Assembly (NCBI RefSeq): GCF_018448935.1
Contig: NZ_RCWC01000020.1
Span: forward strand, 1 to 64,000
DNA from: Photorhabdus noenieputensis
GTDB taxonomy: Bacteria; Pseudomonadota; Gammaproteobacteria; Enterobacterales; Enterobacteriaceae
Direction of reading: 5' to 3'
Length of the DNA: 64,000 nt
The number at the start of each line of letters is the position of its first letter. Position 1 is the first letter of the stretch. The translations under genes and the position numbers were made by a program. The notes under the pieces are model-generated. The model searched no databases. It was not told the DNA's origin and saw only the letters and a list, made by a program, of their open reading frames with translations. Of this stretch, positions 36,458-48,399 are shown piece by piece.

Positions 36458-38527
36458 CTATTGCAGTAACGAAATATCAGCAACTCTCAGGAATAGGTCA
36501 CGCAATTCACTTAACAGGGTTAAGCGATTTATTCGCACCTGTAAGTCTTCATCCATCACCATCACATTGTCAAAGAAAGCATCGACAGCTTCACGCAAAG
36601 ATGCCAACTCAACCAACGCTTCCTGATAGCATCCTTGAGCAAATAAAGGTGCCAGCTTATCCTGTAAAGCCACCAGATGTGTTGCTAGTTTCACCTCTTC
36701 TGGCGCTTTCAGCGCGGAAACATCTACCTTCTCGTTCAATGTCTCTTCTGATTTCGCCAGAATGTTAGAAACACGCTTATTCGCTGCGGCTAACGCTGCG
36801 GCTTCATCCAGTGTACGGAAGTGAGTCACCGCTTTAACACGAGCATCGAAATCAGCAGGCTGCGTCGGACGACGTGCTAATACTGCCTGAATGGTATCAA
36901 CGCCGTAACCTTGCTCCTGATACCAAGCACGGAAACGGCCAAGCATAAACTCCACCACATCATCCGTAACCTTGCTATTCGTTAGCTTGTCGCCATACAG
37001 GCGAACCGCTTCTTCTGTCAGTGTCTGCAAATCCAGCGGCAGTTTTTTCTCAACGATAATACGCAGAGCACCCAACGCAGCACGACGCAACGCAAACGGA
37101 TCTTTATCGCCTTTCGGATGCTGACCAATACCAAAAATACCCGCCAGAGTATCCATTTTGTCAGCAATCGCTAACGCACAAGAAACGCCAGTAGAAGGCA
37201 GTTCGTCCCCCGCAAAACGCGGCTGATATTGCTCATTCAATGCCAGAGCAACATCCTCTGCTTCACCATCATGACGGGCGTAATGCATTCCCATCACACC
37301 TTGTGTATCAGTGAACTCAAATACCATGTTGGTCATCAAGTCACATTTAGACAATAAACCAGCACGGGTAGCATGATTTACATCAGCGCCGATTTTTTCT
37401 GCAATCCAACCGGCCAACGCCTGAATACGATCCGTTTTATCACGCAAAGTACCAAGTTGTTTCTGGAACAAAACCGTCTCCAGACGAGGTAAATTATCTT
37501 CCAGACGCTGTTTACGATCCGTCTTAAAGAAGAATTCCGCGTCAGCCAAGCGTGGACGGACCACCTTTTCGTTACCGTCAATGATTTGCTGTGGATCAGA
37601 AGATTCAATGTTGGCAACAAAAATAAAGTTCGCCATCAGCTTGCCGGCACTATCGTAAACCGGGAAGTATTTTTGGTCACCTTTCATGGTGTAAACCAAC
37701 GCTTCTGACGGCACAGCAAGGAATTTCTCTTCAAATTTCGCCGTCAGCACAACCGGCCATTCAACCAATGAAGTGACTTCTTCCAGCAGGCTGTCACTGA
37801 TATCAGCAACGCCACCCAACTTAATCGCGGCCTGTTCTACATCTTGCTTAATGAGTGCCTTACGGATTGTATAATCTGCAATCACTTTACCGCGTTGCTG
37901 CAAAATCGCTGGATATTGTTCCGCGTCATCAATCGTAAACTCAGATTCACCCATAAAGTGGTGACCACGAATAACACGTGCGGATTTAATACCCAGAATT
38001 TCGCCTTCAATCAGTTCATCGCCAAACAACATGGTAACGGTATGAACCGGTCGAACAAACTGAGTCTCTTTATCGCTCCAACGCATCAGTTTAGGAATTG
38101 GCAACTTACTCAGCGCCTGATTGACCATACCCGCCAATAGCTCTTTTGCACCGAGGCCCTTAACCAGCGCGCGATACAATAGCCATTCGCCTTTATCTGT
38201 CACTAAACGTTCAGCCTGAGCAGCCGTGATACCACAACCGCGAGCCCAACCTTCCGCCGCTTTTGTCGGTTTACCCTCAGCATCAAATGCTTGAGCAATC
38301 GCCGGACCGCGTTTTTCTACTTCACGATCAGCTTGAGCCTTATCCAGATTAGCAACTTTCAGTGCCAAACGGCGCGGCGCGGCAAACCAACTCACTTCAC
38401 CATACGCCAAATTCGCGTTATCCAATTCCGCCGCAAAATTAGCAGCAAATGCTTCAGCTAATGAACGAAGAGCCTTCGGCGGCAACTCTTCTGTGCCGAT
38501 TTCCACCAGGAAAGTCTGTTGAGTCAT
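36458..38527 (-). CDS. glyS: Glycyl-tRNA synthetase beta subunit
   Basis: The 689-residue protein is full length for the bacterial alpha2beta2-type GlyRS beta subunit. Recognisable regions are the start [66 protein letters not shown], the HD-like segment [20 protein letters not shown], and the C-terminal anticodon-binding part with [22 protein letters not shown]. It works with GlyQ to charge tRNA-Gly. It begins nine bases after glyQ stops. Confidence 0.97.
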   Translation of the reverse strand: MTQQTFLVEIGTEELPPKALRSLAEAFAANFAAELDNANLAYGEVSWFAAPRRLALKVANLDKAQADREVEKRGPAIAQAFDAEGKPTKAAEGWARGCGITAAQAERLVTDKGEWLLYRALVKGLGAKELLAGMVNQALSKLPIPKLMRWSDKETQFVRPVHTVTMLFGDELIEGEILGIKSARVIRGHHFMGESEFTIDDAEQYPAILQQRGKVIADYTIRKALIKQDVEQAAIKLGGVADISDSLLEEVTSLVEWPVVLTAKFEEKFLAVPSEALVYTMKGDQKYFPVYDSAGKLMANFIFVANIESSDPQQIIDGNEKVVRPRLADAEFFFKTDRKQRLEDNLPRLETVLFQKQLGTLRDKTDRIQALAGWIAEKIGADVNHATRAGLLSKCDLMTNMVFEFTDTQGVMGMHYARHDGEAEDVALALNEQYQPRFAGDELPSTGVSCALAIADKMDTLAGIFGIGQHPKGDKDPFALRRAALGALRIIVEKKLPLDLQTLTEEAVRLYGDKLTNSKVTDDVVEFMLGRFRAWYQEQGYGVDTIQAVLARRPTQPADFDARVKAVTHFRTLDEAAALAAANKRVSNILAKSEETLNEKVDVSALKAPEEVKLATHLVALQDKLAPLFAQGCYQEALVELASLREAVDAFFDNVMVMDEDLQVRINRLTLLSELRDLFLRVADISLLQ

Positions 38528-38536
38528 GACAGCCTC

Positions 38537-39451
38537 TTAGTTCTGATTCTTGTTACACATAGGGAAGCCTAACGCCTCGCGGGAGGCATAATAAGCTTCG
38601 GCAACAGCTTTGGTCAGGGTACGGATACGCAGGATATAACGCTGACGTTCAGTCACCGAGATAGCTTTACGGGCATCCAGCAAGTTGAATGTATGGCCCG
38701 CTTTGAGAATACGTTCATAAGCTGGCAACGGTAGCGGCGTTTCTAACGCCAGCAGGTCCTGAGCCTCTTTTTCATATTGTTCGAAGCAGGTAAACAGGAA
38801 ATCGACATCCGCATGTTCAAAGTTATAGGTGGATTGTTCCACTTCATTTTGGTGGTAAATATCGCCATAGGTGGTTCTACCCAGAGGACCATCGCTCCAA
38901 ACCAGATCGTAAACACTGTCTACGCCTTGGATATACATTGCCAGACGTTCAAGACCGTAAGTAATCTCACCAGTGACAGGCTTACACTCAAGGCCGCCTA
39001 CCTGTTGGAAGTAAGTAAACTGAGTCACTTCCATCCCGTTAAGCCACACTTCCCAACCCAATCCCCAAGCGCCTAACGTTGGGTTTTCCCAGTTATCTTC
39101 AACAAAACGGATGTCATGAACTGTTGGATCTAATCCTAGCTCTTTCAGAGAGCCCAGATATAGCTCCTGAATATTGTCTGGGGATGGTTTAATAATGACT
39201 TGAAACTGATAGTAATGTTGTAAACGGTTAGGGTTTTCACCATAACGGCCATCTGTCGGACGACGGGAAGGTTGCACATAAGCGGCGGCAATTGGCTCGG
39301 GGCCAAGTGCACGCAAGCAAGTTATTGGATGAGAAGTACCCGCACCGACTTCCATGTCCAGTGGTTGGACAATGGTACAGCCCTGGCGCGCCCAATAATC
39401 CTGTAATGTCAGGATCAGCCCCTGAAAGGTCTTGGTATCAAACTTTTGCAT
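38537..39451 (-). CDS. glyQ: Glycyl-tRNA synthetase alpha subunit
   Basis: This 304-residue class II catalytic subunit opens with [19 protein letters not shown] and contains the motif-2-like [56 protein letters not shown] and [18 protein letters not shown] are signature stretches of GlyQ. It is the first gene of glyQS. The intergenic region to the divergent tag gene (39452-39646) should hold both promoters. Confidence 0.97.
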   Translation of the reverse strand: MQKFDTKTFQGLILTLQDYWARQGCTIVQPLDMEVGAGTSHPITCLRALGPEPIAAAYVQPSRRPTDGRYGENPNRLQHYYQFQVIIKPSPDNIQELYLGSLKELGLDPTVHDIRFVEDNWENPTLGAWGLGWEVWLNGMEVTQFTYFQQVGGLECKPVTGEITYGLERLAMYIQGVDSVYDLVWSDGPLGRTTYGDIYHQNEVEQSTYNFEHADVDFLFTCFEQYEKEAQDLLALETPLPLPAYERILKAGHTFNLLDARKAISVTERQRYILRIRTLTKAVAEAYYASREALGFPMCNKNQN

Positions 39452-39661
39452 GTTAGATCCGCACGCGATACATATGAATTTGAAAGGAAGCTGGTCAGTA
39501 TACCCTTTGACTTTAAGATATACAGCCCTGAATTCGCTCTTAATTTCGCCTTGAAATAAAAAAATCTCAATTTGGTTATTTTACTTGTATATCTATACAG
39601 TTAAGGTACTGTCAATGACCAACCACTGATACCGAAAATAACGATTATGGAATTAACACGT

Positions 39662-40219
39662 ATGGAATTAACACGCTGCCATTGGGTTACCTCTGATCCG
39701 GAATATCTGGCTTATCATGACAATGAATGGGGAAAGCCGCTAAAAGATAGCCAAAAGTTGTTTGAAATGATCTGCCTGGAAGGGCAACAATCTGGGCTAT
39801 CATGGCTGACTATTCTGAAAAAACGCGAAGGTTATCGTAAATGTTTTCATCAGTTTGATCCGGCCAAAATTGCTGTCATGGATGAAAACGATGTAGAACG
39901 GCTGATGCTTGATCCCACTATTATCCGTAACCGCACCAAAATTAACGCTATTATTAACAATGCACGAGCCTATCTTAAGATGCAGCAGCAAGGAGAGGAA
40001 TTCAGCACTTTTATCTGGCGCTTCGTCGATGACAACCCCATTATTAATCAGTGGGAAACGATCACTGAGGTACCGGTAAAAACAGAGATTTCAGAGGCGT
40101 TATCGCAAGCGCTGAAAAAGAGGGGATTCAAATTCATTGGCAGCACCACTTGCTATGCATTTATGCAAGCTACCGGTTTGGTCAATGACCATATAATAAA
40201 CTGTTTATGTAGAAAATAA
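39662..40219 (+). CDS. tag: DNA-3-methyladenine glycosylase I
   Basis: The protein of about 185 residues excises 3-methyladenine from alkylated DNA. It has RCHWV near the start, YHDNEWGKPL, FEMICLEGQQSGLSWLTILKKRE, the helix-hairpin region and KKRGFKFIGSTTCYAFMQATGLVNDHIINC. The zinc ligands of Tag (Cys near residue 6, His in YHDNEWG, and His/Cys in the C-terminal DHIINC) are all present. The first five codons are tandemly duplicated: ATGGAATTAACACG occurs at 39647 and again at 39662, giving two in-frame starts. The second is chosen because the protein then aligns with E. coli Tag; the first copy offers it a GGAA. Confidence 0.92.
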   Translation: MELTRCHWVTSDPEYLAYHDNEWGKPLKDSQKLFEMICLEGQQSGLSWLTILKKREGYRKCFHQFDPAKIAVMDENDVERLMLDPTIIRNRTKINAIINNARAYLKMQQQGEEFSTFIWRFVDDNPIINQWETITEVPVKTEISEALSQALKKRGFKFIGSTTCYAFMQATGLVNDHIINCLCRK

Positions 40220-40431
40220 ATTCAGTGAATTACTATCGCACTTAAGATTAAAATGAATAATAAAGCTGGATATTAACCAAACATTCAGTTCTTTATTTTA
40301 AATGCTAAATTAAACGCAATATTAAATAACTAATAGTCATAACTTTCCAGATTGCACCCCAATAGTGCGCGGAGTATGGTGTTATGTCTCTTATTCTTAT
40401 TCCTAACAACACACCGACAACGAACGTGGCT

Positions 40432-41685
40432 ATGATTTTTTCTCAATTTGGTAACAAATTCACACAAGATGCAGGCATCACCCGCCTGATGAATGACCTT
40501 AATCAAGGGTTGAGGACGCCCGGTGCAATTATGCTTGGCGGTGGCAACCCGGCACATATCCCGGAAATGGATGACTATTTTCAGCAACTACTGACAGAGA
40601 TGGTCGCCAACGGCCAACTCACTGACACGCTATGCAACTATGATGGACCTCAAGGAAAGGATACCTTGATTCAAGCATTAGCAGAGATGTTGCGCGAAAA
40701 ATTGGGTTGGGAGATTGGTACACAAAATATTGCCCTGACCAATGGCAGCCAAAGTGCGTTCTTCTATCTATTTAACCTGCTGGCTGGACGCGGAGAAGAT
40801 GGCTCTGTCCGCAAGGTGCTATTTCCACTAGCACCGGAATATATTGGTTATTCTGATTCAGGGCTAGATGAAGGCTTATTTGTTGCCAATAAACCCAATA
40901 TTGAATTATTGCCAGAAGGCCAATTCAAATATCATGTTGATTTTGACCATCTAAATATTACCGAAGATATTGGCCTGATCTGTGTTTCTCGCCCAACCAA
41001 CCCAACGGGTAACGTTATCACTGATGAAGAATTACAACGGTTAGATTATCTGGCTCAACAACACCAGATTCCATTACTCATTGATAATGCTTATGGCGTG
41101 CCATTCCCAGGTATTATTTTTAGTGAAGCTACACCATTGTGGAATCCCAATATTATTCTGTGCATGAGTTTATCCAAATTAGGCTTGCCGGGTTCACGCT
41201 GCGGAATCATCATCGCTAACGAGAAAATCATCAATGCCGTCAGTAATATGAATGGCATCATCAGCCTTGCGCCGGGCGGTGTGGGCCCCTCAATGGCATT
41301 GGAAATGATCCGTCGTAATGACTTGCTTCGTTTGTCACAAGAAATTATCCGCCCATTCTATCAACAACGGGTTCAGGACGTGATTCAGATTATCCGTCGT
41401 TATCTGCCGACAGAACTTTGCCTTATCCATAAACCAGAAGGTGCCATTTTTCTGTGGCTGTGGTTTAAAAATTTGCCGATAACCACAGAAATGCTTTATC
41501 AAAGACTGAAAAAGCGTGGTGTGTTAATGGTTCCAGGTCACTATTTCTTCCCCGGACTGGAACAAGACTGGCCGCATACTCATGAATGCATGCGTATGAA
41601 TTATGTCCCTGATCCGGAAAGTATTGCCAAAGGGATTGCGATTCTGGCGGAAGAAATTAAATTAGCACATCAGCAAGCAGCCTGA
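40432..41685 (+). CDS. avtA: Valine-pyruvate aminotransferase
   Basis: The protein of about 417 residues is a fold-type I PLP aminotransferase that interconverts valine and alanine (alanine plus 2-ketoisovalerate). It matches E. coli AvtA closely: FGNKFTQDAGITRLMNDLN, GAIMLGGGNPAHIPEM, CNYDGPQGK, LTNGSQSAFFYLFNL, VSRPTNPTGNVITDEEL and the PLP-lysine segment CMSLSKLGLPGSRCG. The start at MIFSQFG is chosen by similarity to E. coli. The frame also opens at 40384, 16 codons upstream, where a GGAG lies at good spacing, so a slightly extended protein is possible. Confidence 0.93.
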   Translation: MIFSQFGNKFTQDAGITRLMNDLNQGLRTPGAIMLGGGNPAHIPEMDDYFQQLLTEMVANGQLTDTLCNYDGPQGKDTLIQALAEMLREKLGWEIGTQNIALTNGSQSAFFYLFNLLAGRGEDGSVRKVLFPLAPEYIGYSDSGLDEGLFVANKPNIELLPEGQFKYHVDFDHLNITEDIGLICVSRPTNPTGNVITDEELQRLDYLAQQHQIPLLIDNAYGVPFPGIIFSEATPLWNPNIILCMSLSKLGLPGSRCGIIIANEKIINAVSNMNGIISLAPGGVGPSMALEMIRRNDLLRLSQEIIRPFYQQRVQDVIQIIRRYLPTELCLIHKPEGAIFLWLWFKNLPITTEMLYQRLKKRGVLMVPGHYFFPGLEQDWPHTHECMRMNYVPDPESIAKGIAILAEEIKLAHQQAA

Positions 41686-42294
41686 AATCACCTAAGATCA
41701 TCTGAAATCAATAGTAAAAAAAGTAAAAAAGCTCCTGCTCGGAAATGCAGGAGCTAAATGACAACGAGGACTTTACATAATTATTTTCAGAATTTGTAGA
41801 ATGCTTTGTGCATAAGAAGGGAAAGAAACGCTCCTTGTTTGCCTACTCTCCTTAAGCAGCCTCTATTCAACCAGAAATTTCTAAATCCAATGCCTTGAAT
41901 AGGCGGGTTTTTGTGCGTTTACTGGCAGTCAAAGTAAAAGCGCACTTCTATTGATATCACTATGTGATCTGGAATAGTGATCATCTCAGACGATCTCATT
42001 AGCCGCATCGTTTCAGCCTTAAGAATTATTTAATTTATAGACTATTCGAATCATTATAATAACTCACATTATTTTTTATTAATTAAAAAACAGAAAAAAA
42101 TCCTGTTACATAAAAAATTCACGACTTTTTGATCTCAATGCTATGGTCAACGTTGCGTGACGTGATTATAGTGATTGATGTCAAAACCCTTCGTTAAGGG
42201 ATTTGGAGAAATTTGGGGAAATAAAGATCACCCAACAAACTCACTCAAGGGCGAACTATTTCAGCGGCTTAGCCATACGAGATCGATAGAACCG
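41686..42294. other. Intergenic region with hairpin (41730-41755)
   Basis: The hairpin AGCTCCTGC / GCAGGAGCT has its T-run on the minus-strand side (AAAAAAG precedes it on the plus strand), so it would stop minus-strand transcription and is at best a weak avtA terminator. A weaker dyad (ATCACTAT / ATAGTGAT) lies near 41960. The frame of yidQ is open back to 42175 but shows no family similarity there. No other gene is seen. Confidence 0.45.
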
Positions 42295-42615
42295 ATGAAG
42301 AGTAATAAACTAATTCTATTTTGCGTCACATTAGGATGGCTGTTAATCAGCGGGTGTACCAGCATCATGACACATTCAGGGCCTGGCCGCGGTTATTATC
42401 CCGGAACTAAAACTGACATTGAAATGTTAAAAGACCAAGATACAGGTTGGGTAATAAAACCACTACTCGCGATTGATCTACCTTTTTCCGCGCTATTAGA
42501 TACTCTGTTATTACCTTATGACTATATAAAATCTGACGAAGATCAATCAGCAAATTCACCAAAAGAGCGAATTGAAAAAATAGAAAAAGCACAAAGTCAA
42601 ACCAAAAACAATTAA
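42295..42615 (+). CDS. yidQ: YidQ/YceK-family lipoprotein
   Basis: The protein of about 106 residues has a lipoprotein signal: a basic start, a hydrophobic LILFCVTLGWLL and the lipobox ISGC, with the cysteine near residue 19. The mature part has the YidQ/YceK pattern SIMTHSGPGRGYYPGT, followed by LLAIDLPFSALLDTLLLPYD, then a short polar tail. The residue after the cysteine is Thr, so outer membrane sorting is expected. Function is unknown in E. coli as well. It faces yidR, as in Enterobacterales. Confidence 0.85.
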   Translation: MKSNKLILFCVTLGWLLISGCTSIMTHSGPGRGYYPGTKTDIEMLKDQDTGWVIKPLLAIDLPFSALLDTLLLPYDYIKSDEDQSANSPKERIEKIEKAQSQTKNN

Positions 42616-42683
42616 TCGATAATCCGTTTCGATTTATTTATTGCCACCAGCAGGAAAAGGCAGTGAACTGGCGGCAAATATAC

Positions 42684-43973
42684 TTATTTCAGTCCTGTTT
42701 CCACCAGGAAAATTTGCATATAGCCATTAACTTCACGTATAAAGGCAACATGATGGTTATCCGGTGAAATCACAACCGCATCCGCGGCAGGCGCTTTCTC
42801 TGTACGCTTCGTTAAACGCTGCATTTGACCATTGTTTACATCACACAACATCACGCTGTTATCACAAATGAAAGCAACAAACTGCCCTCTGTTTTCCCAA
42901 CTAAAAGCGGACTGAATGTCACAATGGCTCTGCGTTATTTGACGAGGCTCACCGCCATTTGGCGATATTGTCCACAGTTGCACAATGCCATTGTCATCTT
43001 TCATCAGAAAACCAATTTGCTCACCATCCGGTGAAGCCCGCAACCAATGGCGTGGATTATTCACTACCCCCGGCCAACGCCTATGACTGGTCAATGTCAG
43101 ACGACGCTGCATGATATTAGCAGGCGGTGCAGGTAATGTCGTTTCCGTACCTTGCAACGGTTTTTCCCCTGCCACGGCATAATCAGCATCCTGTTCAGGC
43201 AGATCAACGATATAGACTTCCGGTACTTTTTCCCCTGTTGCAGAAATAGTATCGCCAATAAATGCCAGCGCCCAACGCTGCCAATTTCCATCCGCTTTAC
43301 GATATCCTGCTTGACCTATCCAACACTCTTCATAAGCACGATTAATCTCATCACTGCCCGGCTGCGGCTGAAAAGTAGTACTACTGACGACAACGGAGAA
43401 ATAGCTGCCATCATATTCACGAGGATGGTGTTTAGGTGGTTTAACTGATTTGAGGGGCACAGCAACAGCGATATTGCGTAAATCCAACGCTGGATCAAGC
43501 TCATGCATAACATGGTCGTTATAAGTAAAACTCAAACGACTGCCATCCGGGCTGAATACATGAACGTGACTGCCACCGCGCAGTGCTCCCAGTGTATAAG
43601 GGGAAGTAATATCCATCGCATCCAAGGTGACCGCTTTTCCCGGTAAATCTTCACTGACAATCACCCCTCGCCGGTGATGAAAATCGTAATGCCATTGCTC
43701 ATCTGGAAATTCAGGCCCATGAATAAACGCATAACGGACAGGTTCTGTTGGGCTGACTGTCACCACGCCAACATGCGCCCCCTCTTTAGCCTGATAGATA
43801 ATTTCTGTTTTACCACTATGTACATGAATTTTTTCTATCGTTAAACCAGTAAAAGAAGCGCCATGAGGACGAACATCATAAACTAACCACTGGCTGTCTG
43901 GTGTCCAGACATTAATATTGGTAAGCTGGTGGCTACGATTATCAAACGTGATTTGCCGTTCCTGAAAGGCCAT
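42684..43973 (-). CDS. yidR: YidR, TolB-like beta-propeller protein
   Basis: The 429-residue protein aligns with E. coli YidR (DUF3748) end to end: ITFDNRSHQLTN.N.WTPDSQWLVYDVRP, HGPEFPDEQWHYDFHHRRGVIV, GGSHVHVFSPDGSRLSFTYNDHVMHELDPALDLRN, HPREYDGSYFSV and LMKDDNGIVQLWTISPNGGEPRQIT. Several WD/TolB-type blades with SPDG turns are visible. No signal peptide is seen. The biological role is unknown. It is convergent with yidQ. Confidence 0.9.
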   Translation of the reverse strand: MAFQERQITFDNRSHQLTNINVWTPDSQWLVYDVRPHGASFTGLTIEKIHVHSGKTEIIYQAKEGAHVGVVTVSPTEPVRYAFIHGPEFPDEQWHYDFHHRRGVIVSEDLPGKAVTLDAMDITSPYTLGALRGGSHVHVFSPDGSRLSFTYNDHVMHELDPALDLRNIAVAVPLKSVKPPKHHPREYDGSYFSVVVSSTTFQPQPGSDEINRAYEECWIGQAGYRKADGNWQRWALAFIGDTISATGEKVPEVYIVDLPEQDADYAVAGEKPLQGTETTLPAPPANIMQRRLTLTSHRRWPGVVNNPRHWLRASPDGEQIGFLMKDDNGIVQLWTISPNGGEPRQITQSHCDIQSAFSWENRGQFVAFICDNSVMLCDVNNGQMQRLTKRTEKAPAADAVVISPDNHHVAFIREVNGYMQIFLVETGLK

Positions 43974-44107
43974 TTTATTATCCTTATATCAGGTTTTTTC
44001 GGATAAATAATATTAATCCGAAATGGATGGAACTAAAAAATTTCAGTCGAGACTTTACCACTTCGACATTACTCTTACCTTTTTACGTTATGCACATCGA
44101 ATAATCT

Positions 44108-46712
<2,605 letters not shown>

Positions 46713-46747
46713 TTGACACCTCACAAACTTATCATATAAGATAAGTT
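46713..46747 (+). promoter_or_regulatory. HigBA promoter and operator
   Basis: TTGACA at 46713 is followed after 16 bases by TATAAG. A dyad with perfect 8-bp arms (AACTTATC / GATAAGTT, 46726-46747) covers the -10 region, the usual arrangement for antitoxin autorepression. Confidence 0.65.
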
Positions 46748-46765
46748 AGAGGATCGATATTTAAT

Positions 46766-47086
46766 ATGAACTGGAACATTGAGCTCTATGATGGTGTCGA
46801 GGATGCGATCCTCAATATGCCACCCAGAATTCAGGCTCGTATGCTAAAACTGCTTGAACTCATTGAAGAATATGGTGCTAATCTTGGAGAGCCGCGCACT
46901 AAGTCAATGGGAAAAGGTCTATTCAAGATTCGAGCCAAAGCACAAGAAGGTATTGGACGCGGATTGTTTTGCTATCTACAAGATTCAAACATCATTGTCC
47001 TTCATGCATTTATTAAGAAAAACCAGAAGATATCTAAAAAGGATCTTGATCTCGCTTATGAACGAATGAAAGAGGTTACAAAATGA
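46766..47086 (+). CDS. HigB/RelE-family toxin
   Basis: The 106-residue toxin belongs to the phage-derived Gp49-like/HigB branch of the RelE superfamily. It shows the pattern WNIELYDGVEDAILNMPPRIQARMLKLLELI, EPRTKSMGKGLFKIRAKAQEGIGRGLFCYL and the closing VLHAFIKKNQKISKKDLDLAYERMKE. The arginine/lysine-rich active region is intact. It is expected to cleave mRNA at ribosomes. Toxin-first order and a four-base overlap (ATGA) with the HTH antitoxin fit HigBA modules. Confidence 0.88.
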   Translation: MNWNIELYDGVEDAILNMPPRIQARMLKLLELIEEYGANLGEPRTKSMGKGLFKIRAKAQEGIGRGLFCYLQDSNIIVLHAFIKKNQKISKKDLDLAYERMKEVTK

Positions 47087-47361
47087 GTAGCTTAAAGTCT
47101 CTAAAATCCAAAGCATTAGCTAACCCAGATGTAAAAGCTGAGTATGATGCGCTAGAACCAGAATTCGAGCTAATTAATACTCTATTACGCATGCGGCATG
47201 CTGCTGGTCTAACGCAAAACCAAGTTGCACAGCGTATGGGAACAAAAGAAGCGAATATTTCCAGGCTTGAAAAAGGAAACGGAAACCCAACACTTAAAAC
47301 ACTATTGAACTACGCCAAAGCTTGCAATTGTGAACTGCATTTTGGTTTTAAAACAATTTAA
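47083..47361 (+). CDS. HigA-family XRE antitoxin
   Basis: The 92-residue antitoxin has a Cro/C1-type helix-turn-helix in its C-terminal half (LLRMRHAAGLTQNQVAQRMGTKEANISRLEKGNGNPTLKTLLNYAKA) and an N-terminal acidic helix likely to bind toxin. It neutralises the upstream HigB-like protein and probably represses the promoter through the dyad at 46726. Confidence 0.88.
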   Translation: MSSLKSLKSKALANPDVKAEYDALEPEFELINTLLRMRHAAGLTQNQVAQRMGTKEANISRLEKGNGNPTLKTLLNYAKACNCELHFGFKTI

Positions 47362-47477
47362 TCCAAACGATATAGAAAAGCATCTTCGGGTATTTTAACT
47401 ATTTCTTGCATTGCAATTAATAATTAAATGCATATGCTACTCTAAATATTTGCATATAAATAACCAAGAAGACATTT

Positions 47478-47684
47478 ATGGTCACAGAAAAAATTGATGA
47501 CTCCACACTAAATCGACCAGACTGTGCGGAAGCACTGAAACGGGTACATGAATCTGCTACCTATAATGCATGGTTCCGTAAGCAGGTGCAGGCCGCCATC
47601 GACGATCCCCGCCCCAACGTTCCTTATGGGGAGGCTAAAACACTATTTACCGCCAAGAAAACAGCTCTATGTAAGGGGATATAA
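47478..47684 (+). CDS. RelB/StbD-like antitoxin, probably orphaned
   Basis: The 68-residue protein resembles short RelB-family antitoxins with the hallmark segment YNAWFRKQVQAAIDDPRPNVPYGEA followed by a basic helix. The full expected length is present and AAGAAG precedes the start. Directly after its stop, a GGGGAT ribosome binding site leads into a toxin gene start that carries a nonsense codon, so no partner toxin is made. It may persist as a neutral remnant or protect against related toxins. Confidence 0.65.
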   Translation: MVTEKIDDSTLNRPDCAEALKRVHESATYNAWFRKQVQAAIDDPRPNVPYGEAKTLFTAKKTALCKGI

Positions 47685-47686
47685 TA

Positions 47687-47728
47687 ATGAAGCTAGAATG
47701 AAAGCCAATGGCTCTAGCTAAATTACAG
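47687..47728 (+). pseudogene. ParE/RelE toxin relic
   Basis: Three bases after the antitoxin stop, ATG opens a frame reading MKLE, stop, KPMALAKLQ. ParE/RelE toxins of this type begin MKLEW.PMALA, so TGG has become TGA at codon 5 and the rest of the gene is gone. Confidence 0.6.
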
Positions 47729-48230
47729 TCTTGCAGACAAATGACCAAAATCAATTTTCAAATAAATATCAACATGAAATAACTCCCCAAAACAGTTTGA
47801 AAAACAAATAGTAAAAACCTCAAAATAACCGGCAATTTCATAAACAGAGCAGAACGAATATTACGGCAACCACTCTGGTAATTTTTACTCTTTTTTTACA
47901 ATTAATACTTAGTAAAGTAAGTTACATATTCATGTATTAATCAATAGCCATAAAGATGTACATTTCCTCTAAATTCCGTCGTTCAAGCCTCATAATTTTA
48001 ACCTTCATCACTTATCGATAAAAAATAATCCAAAACCAACTACCAAAAAATCAATTTAGTATTAACCTATAGTTATTAGCCGATAACCTCTCTCTATTAT
48101 CTTACTCATCAACGAATGGCTAGTATTAAATCAGCTTAACCCGCAAAGGATAAGTTTTATGGCATAGATTCCCATGTGGGTAATGTAGGTAAAAAGGTCA
48201 ATCCGATATCACCATCATTAGGAGGGTAAT

Positions 48231-48284
48231 ATGCATCAAAACGATTTCTCCTCAAACATGAGTTCCAGCAATACTCTTATATGA
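48231..48284 (+). CDS. Conserved leader peptide, unit 1
   Basis: A 17-codon ORF (MHQNDFSSNMSSSNTLI) with an AGGAGGG ribosome binding site. The two other array units have the same ORF length with the same start and stop positions relative to the hairpin, the sequence differing at a few residues. It may act as an attenuation-type leader peptide; it has no obvious run of one regulatory amino acid, though serine and asparagine are frequent. Confidence 0.5.
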   Translation: MHQNDFSSNMSSSNTLI

Positions 48285-48304
48285 ATGCAACCTGTAATAA
48301 CGGC

Positions 48305-48326
48305 CTGCACGGGTAACCCGATGCAG
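48305..48326 (+). promoter_or_regulatory. Leader hairpin, unit 1
   Basis: The 22-nt stem-loop pairs CTGCA with TGCAG and CGGG with CCCG around loop TAA, with one bulged A. It is conserved at 50702, 52399 and (minus strand) 60202, with mostly pairing-preserving changes. Confidence 0.65.
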
Positions 48327-48399
48327 AAAATAATCATTTAAAAAAGGAGTGCCCTTAAAAGGCCAATGTAATCTGGCCGGGACAGGGTTATCACAGAGA

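Larger units (their letters stand above)
47775..48399 (+). promoter_or_regulatory. Array unit 1: promoter and structured leader
   Basis: This region is repeated, with divergence, ahead of the genes at 50797 and 52494. Shared parts are an AT-rich promoter block with AATAGCCATAAAGATGTA, a segment with CCTGTGGGTAAAAAAGGTCA-like sequence, a 17-codon ORF (48231-48284), a 22-nt hairpin (48305-48326) and a GGCCAATG-AATCTGGCCGGG segment just before the gene. Such a long leader suggests post-transcriptional control. Confidence 0.6.

Noticed and set aside
41730-41755. avtA rho-independent terminator
   Set aside because: The T-run is on the minus-strand side of the hairpin, so it is noted only as a hairpin in the intergenic entry.
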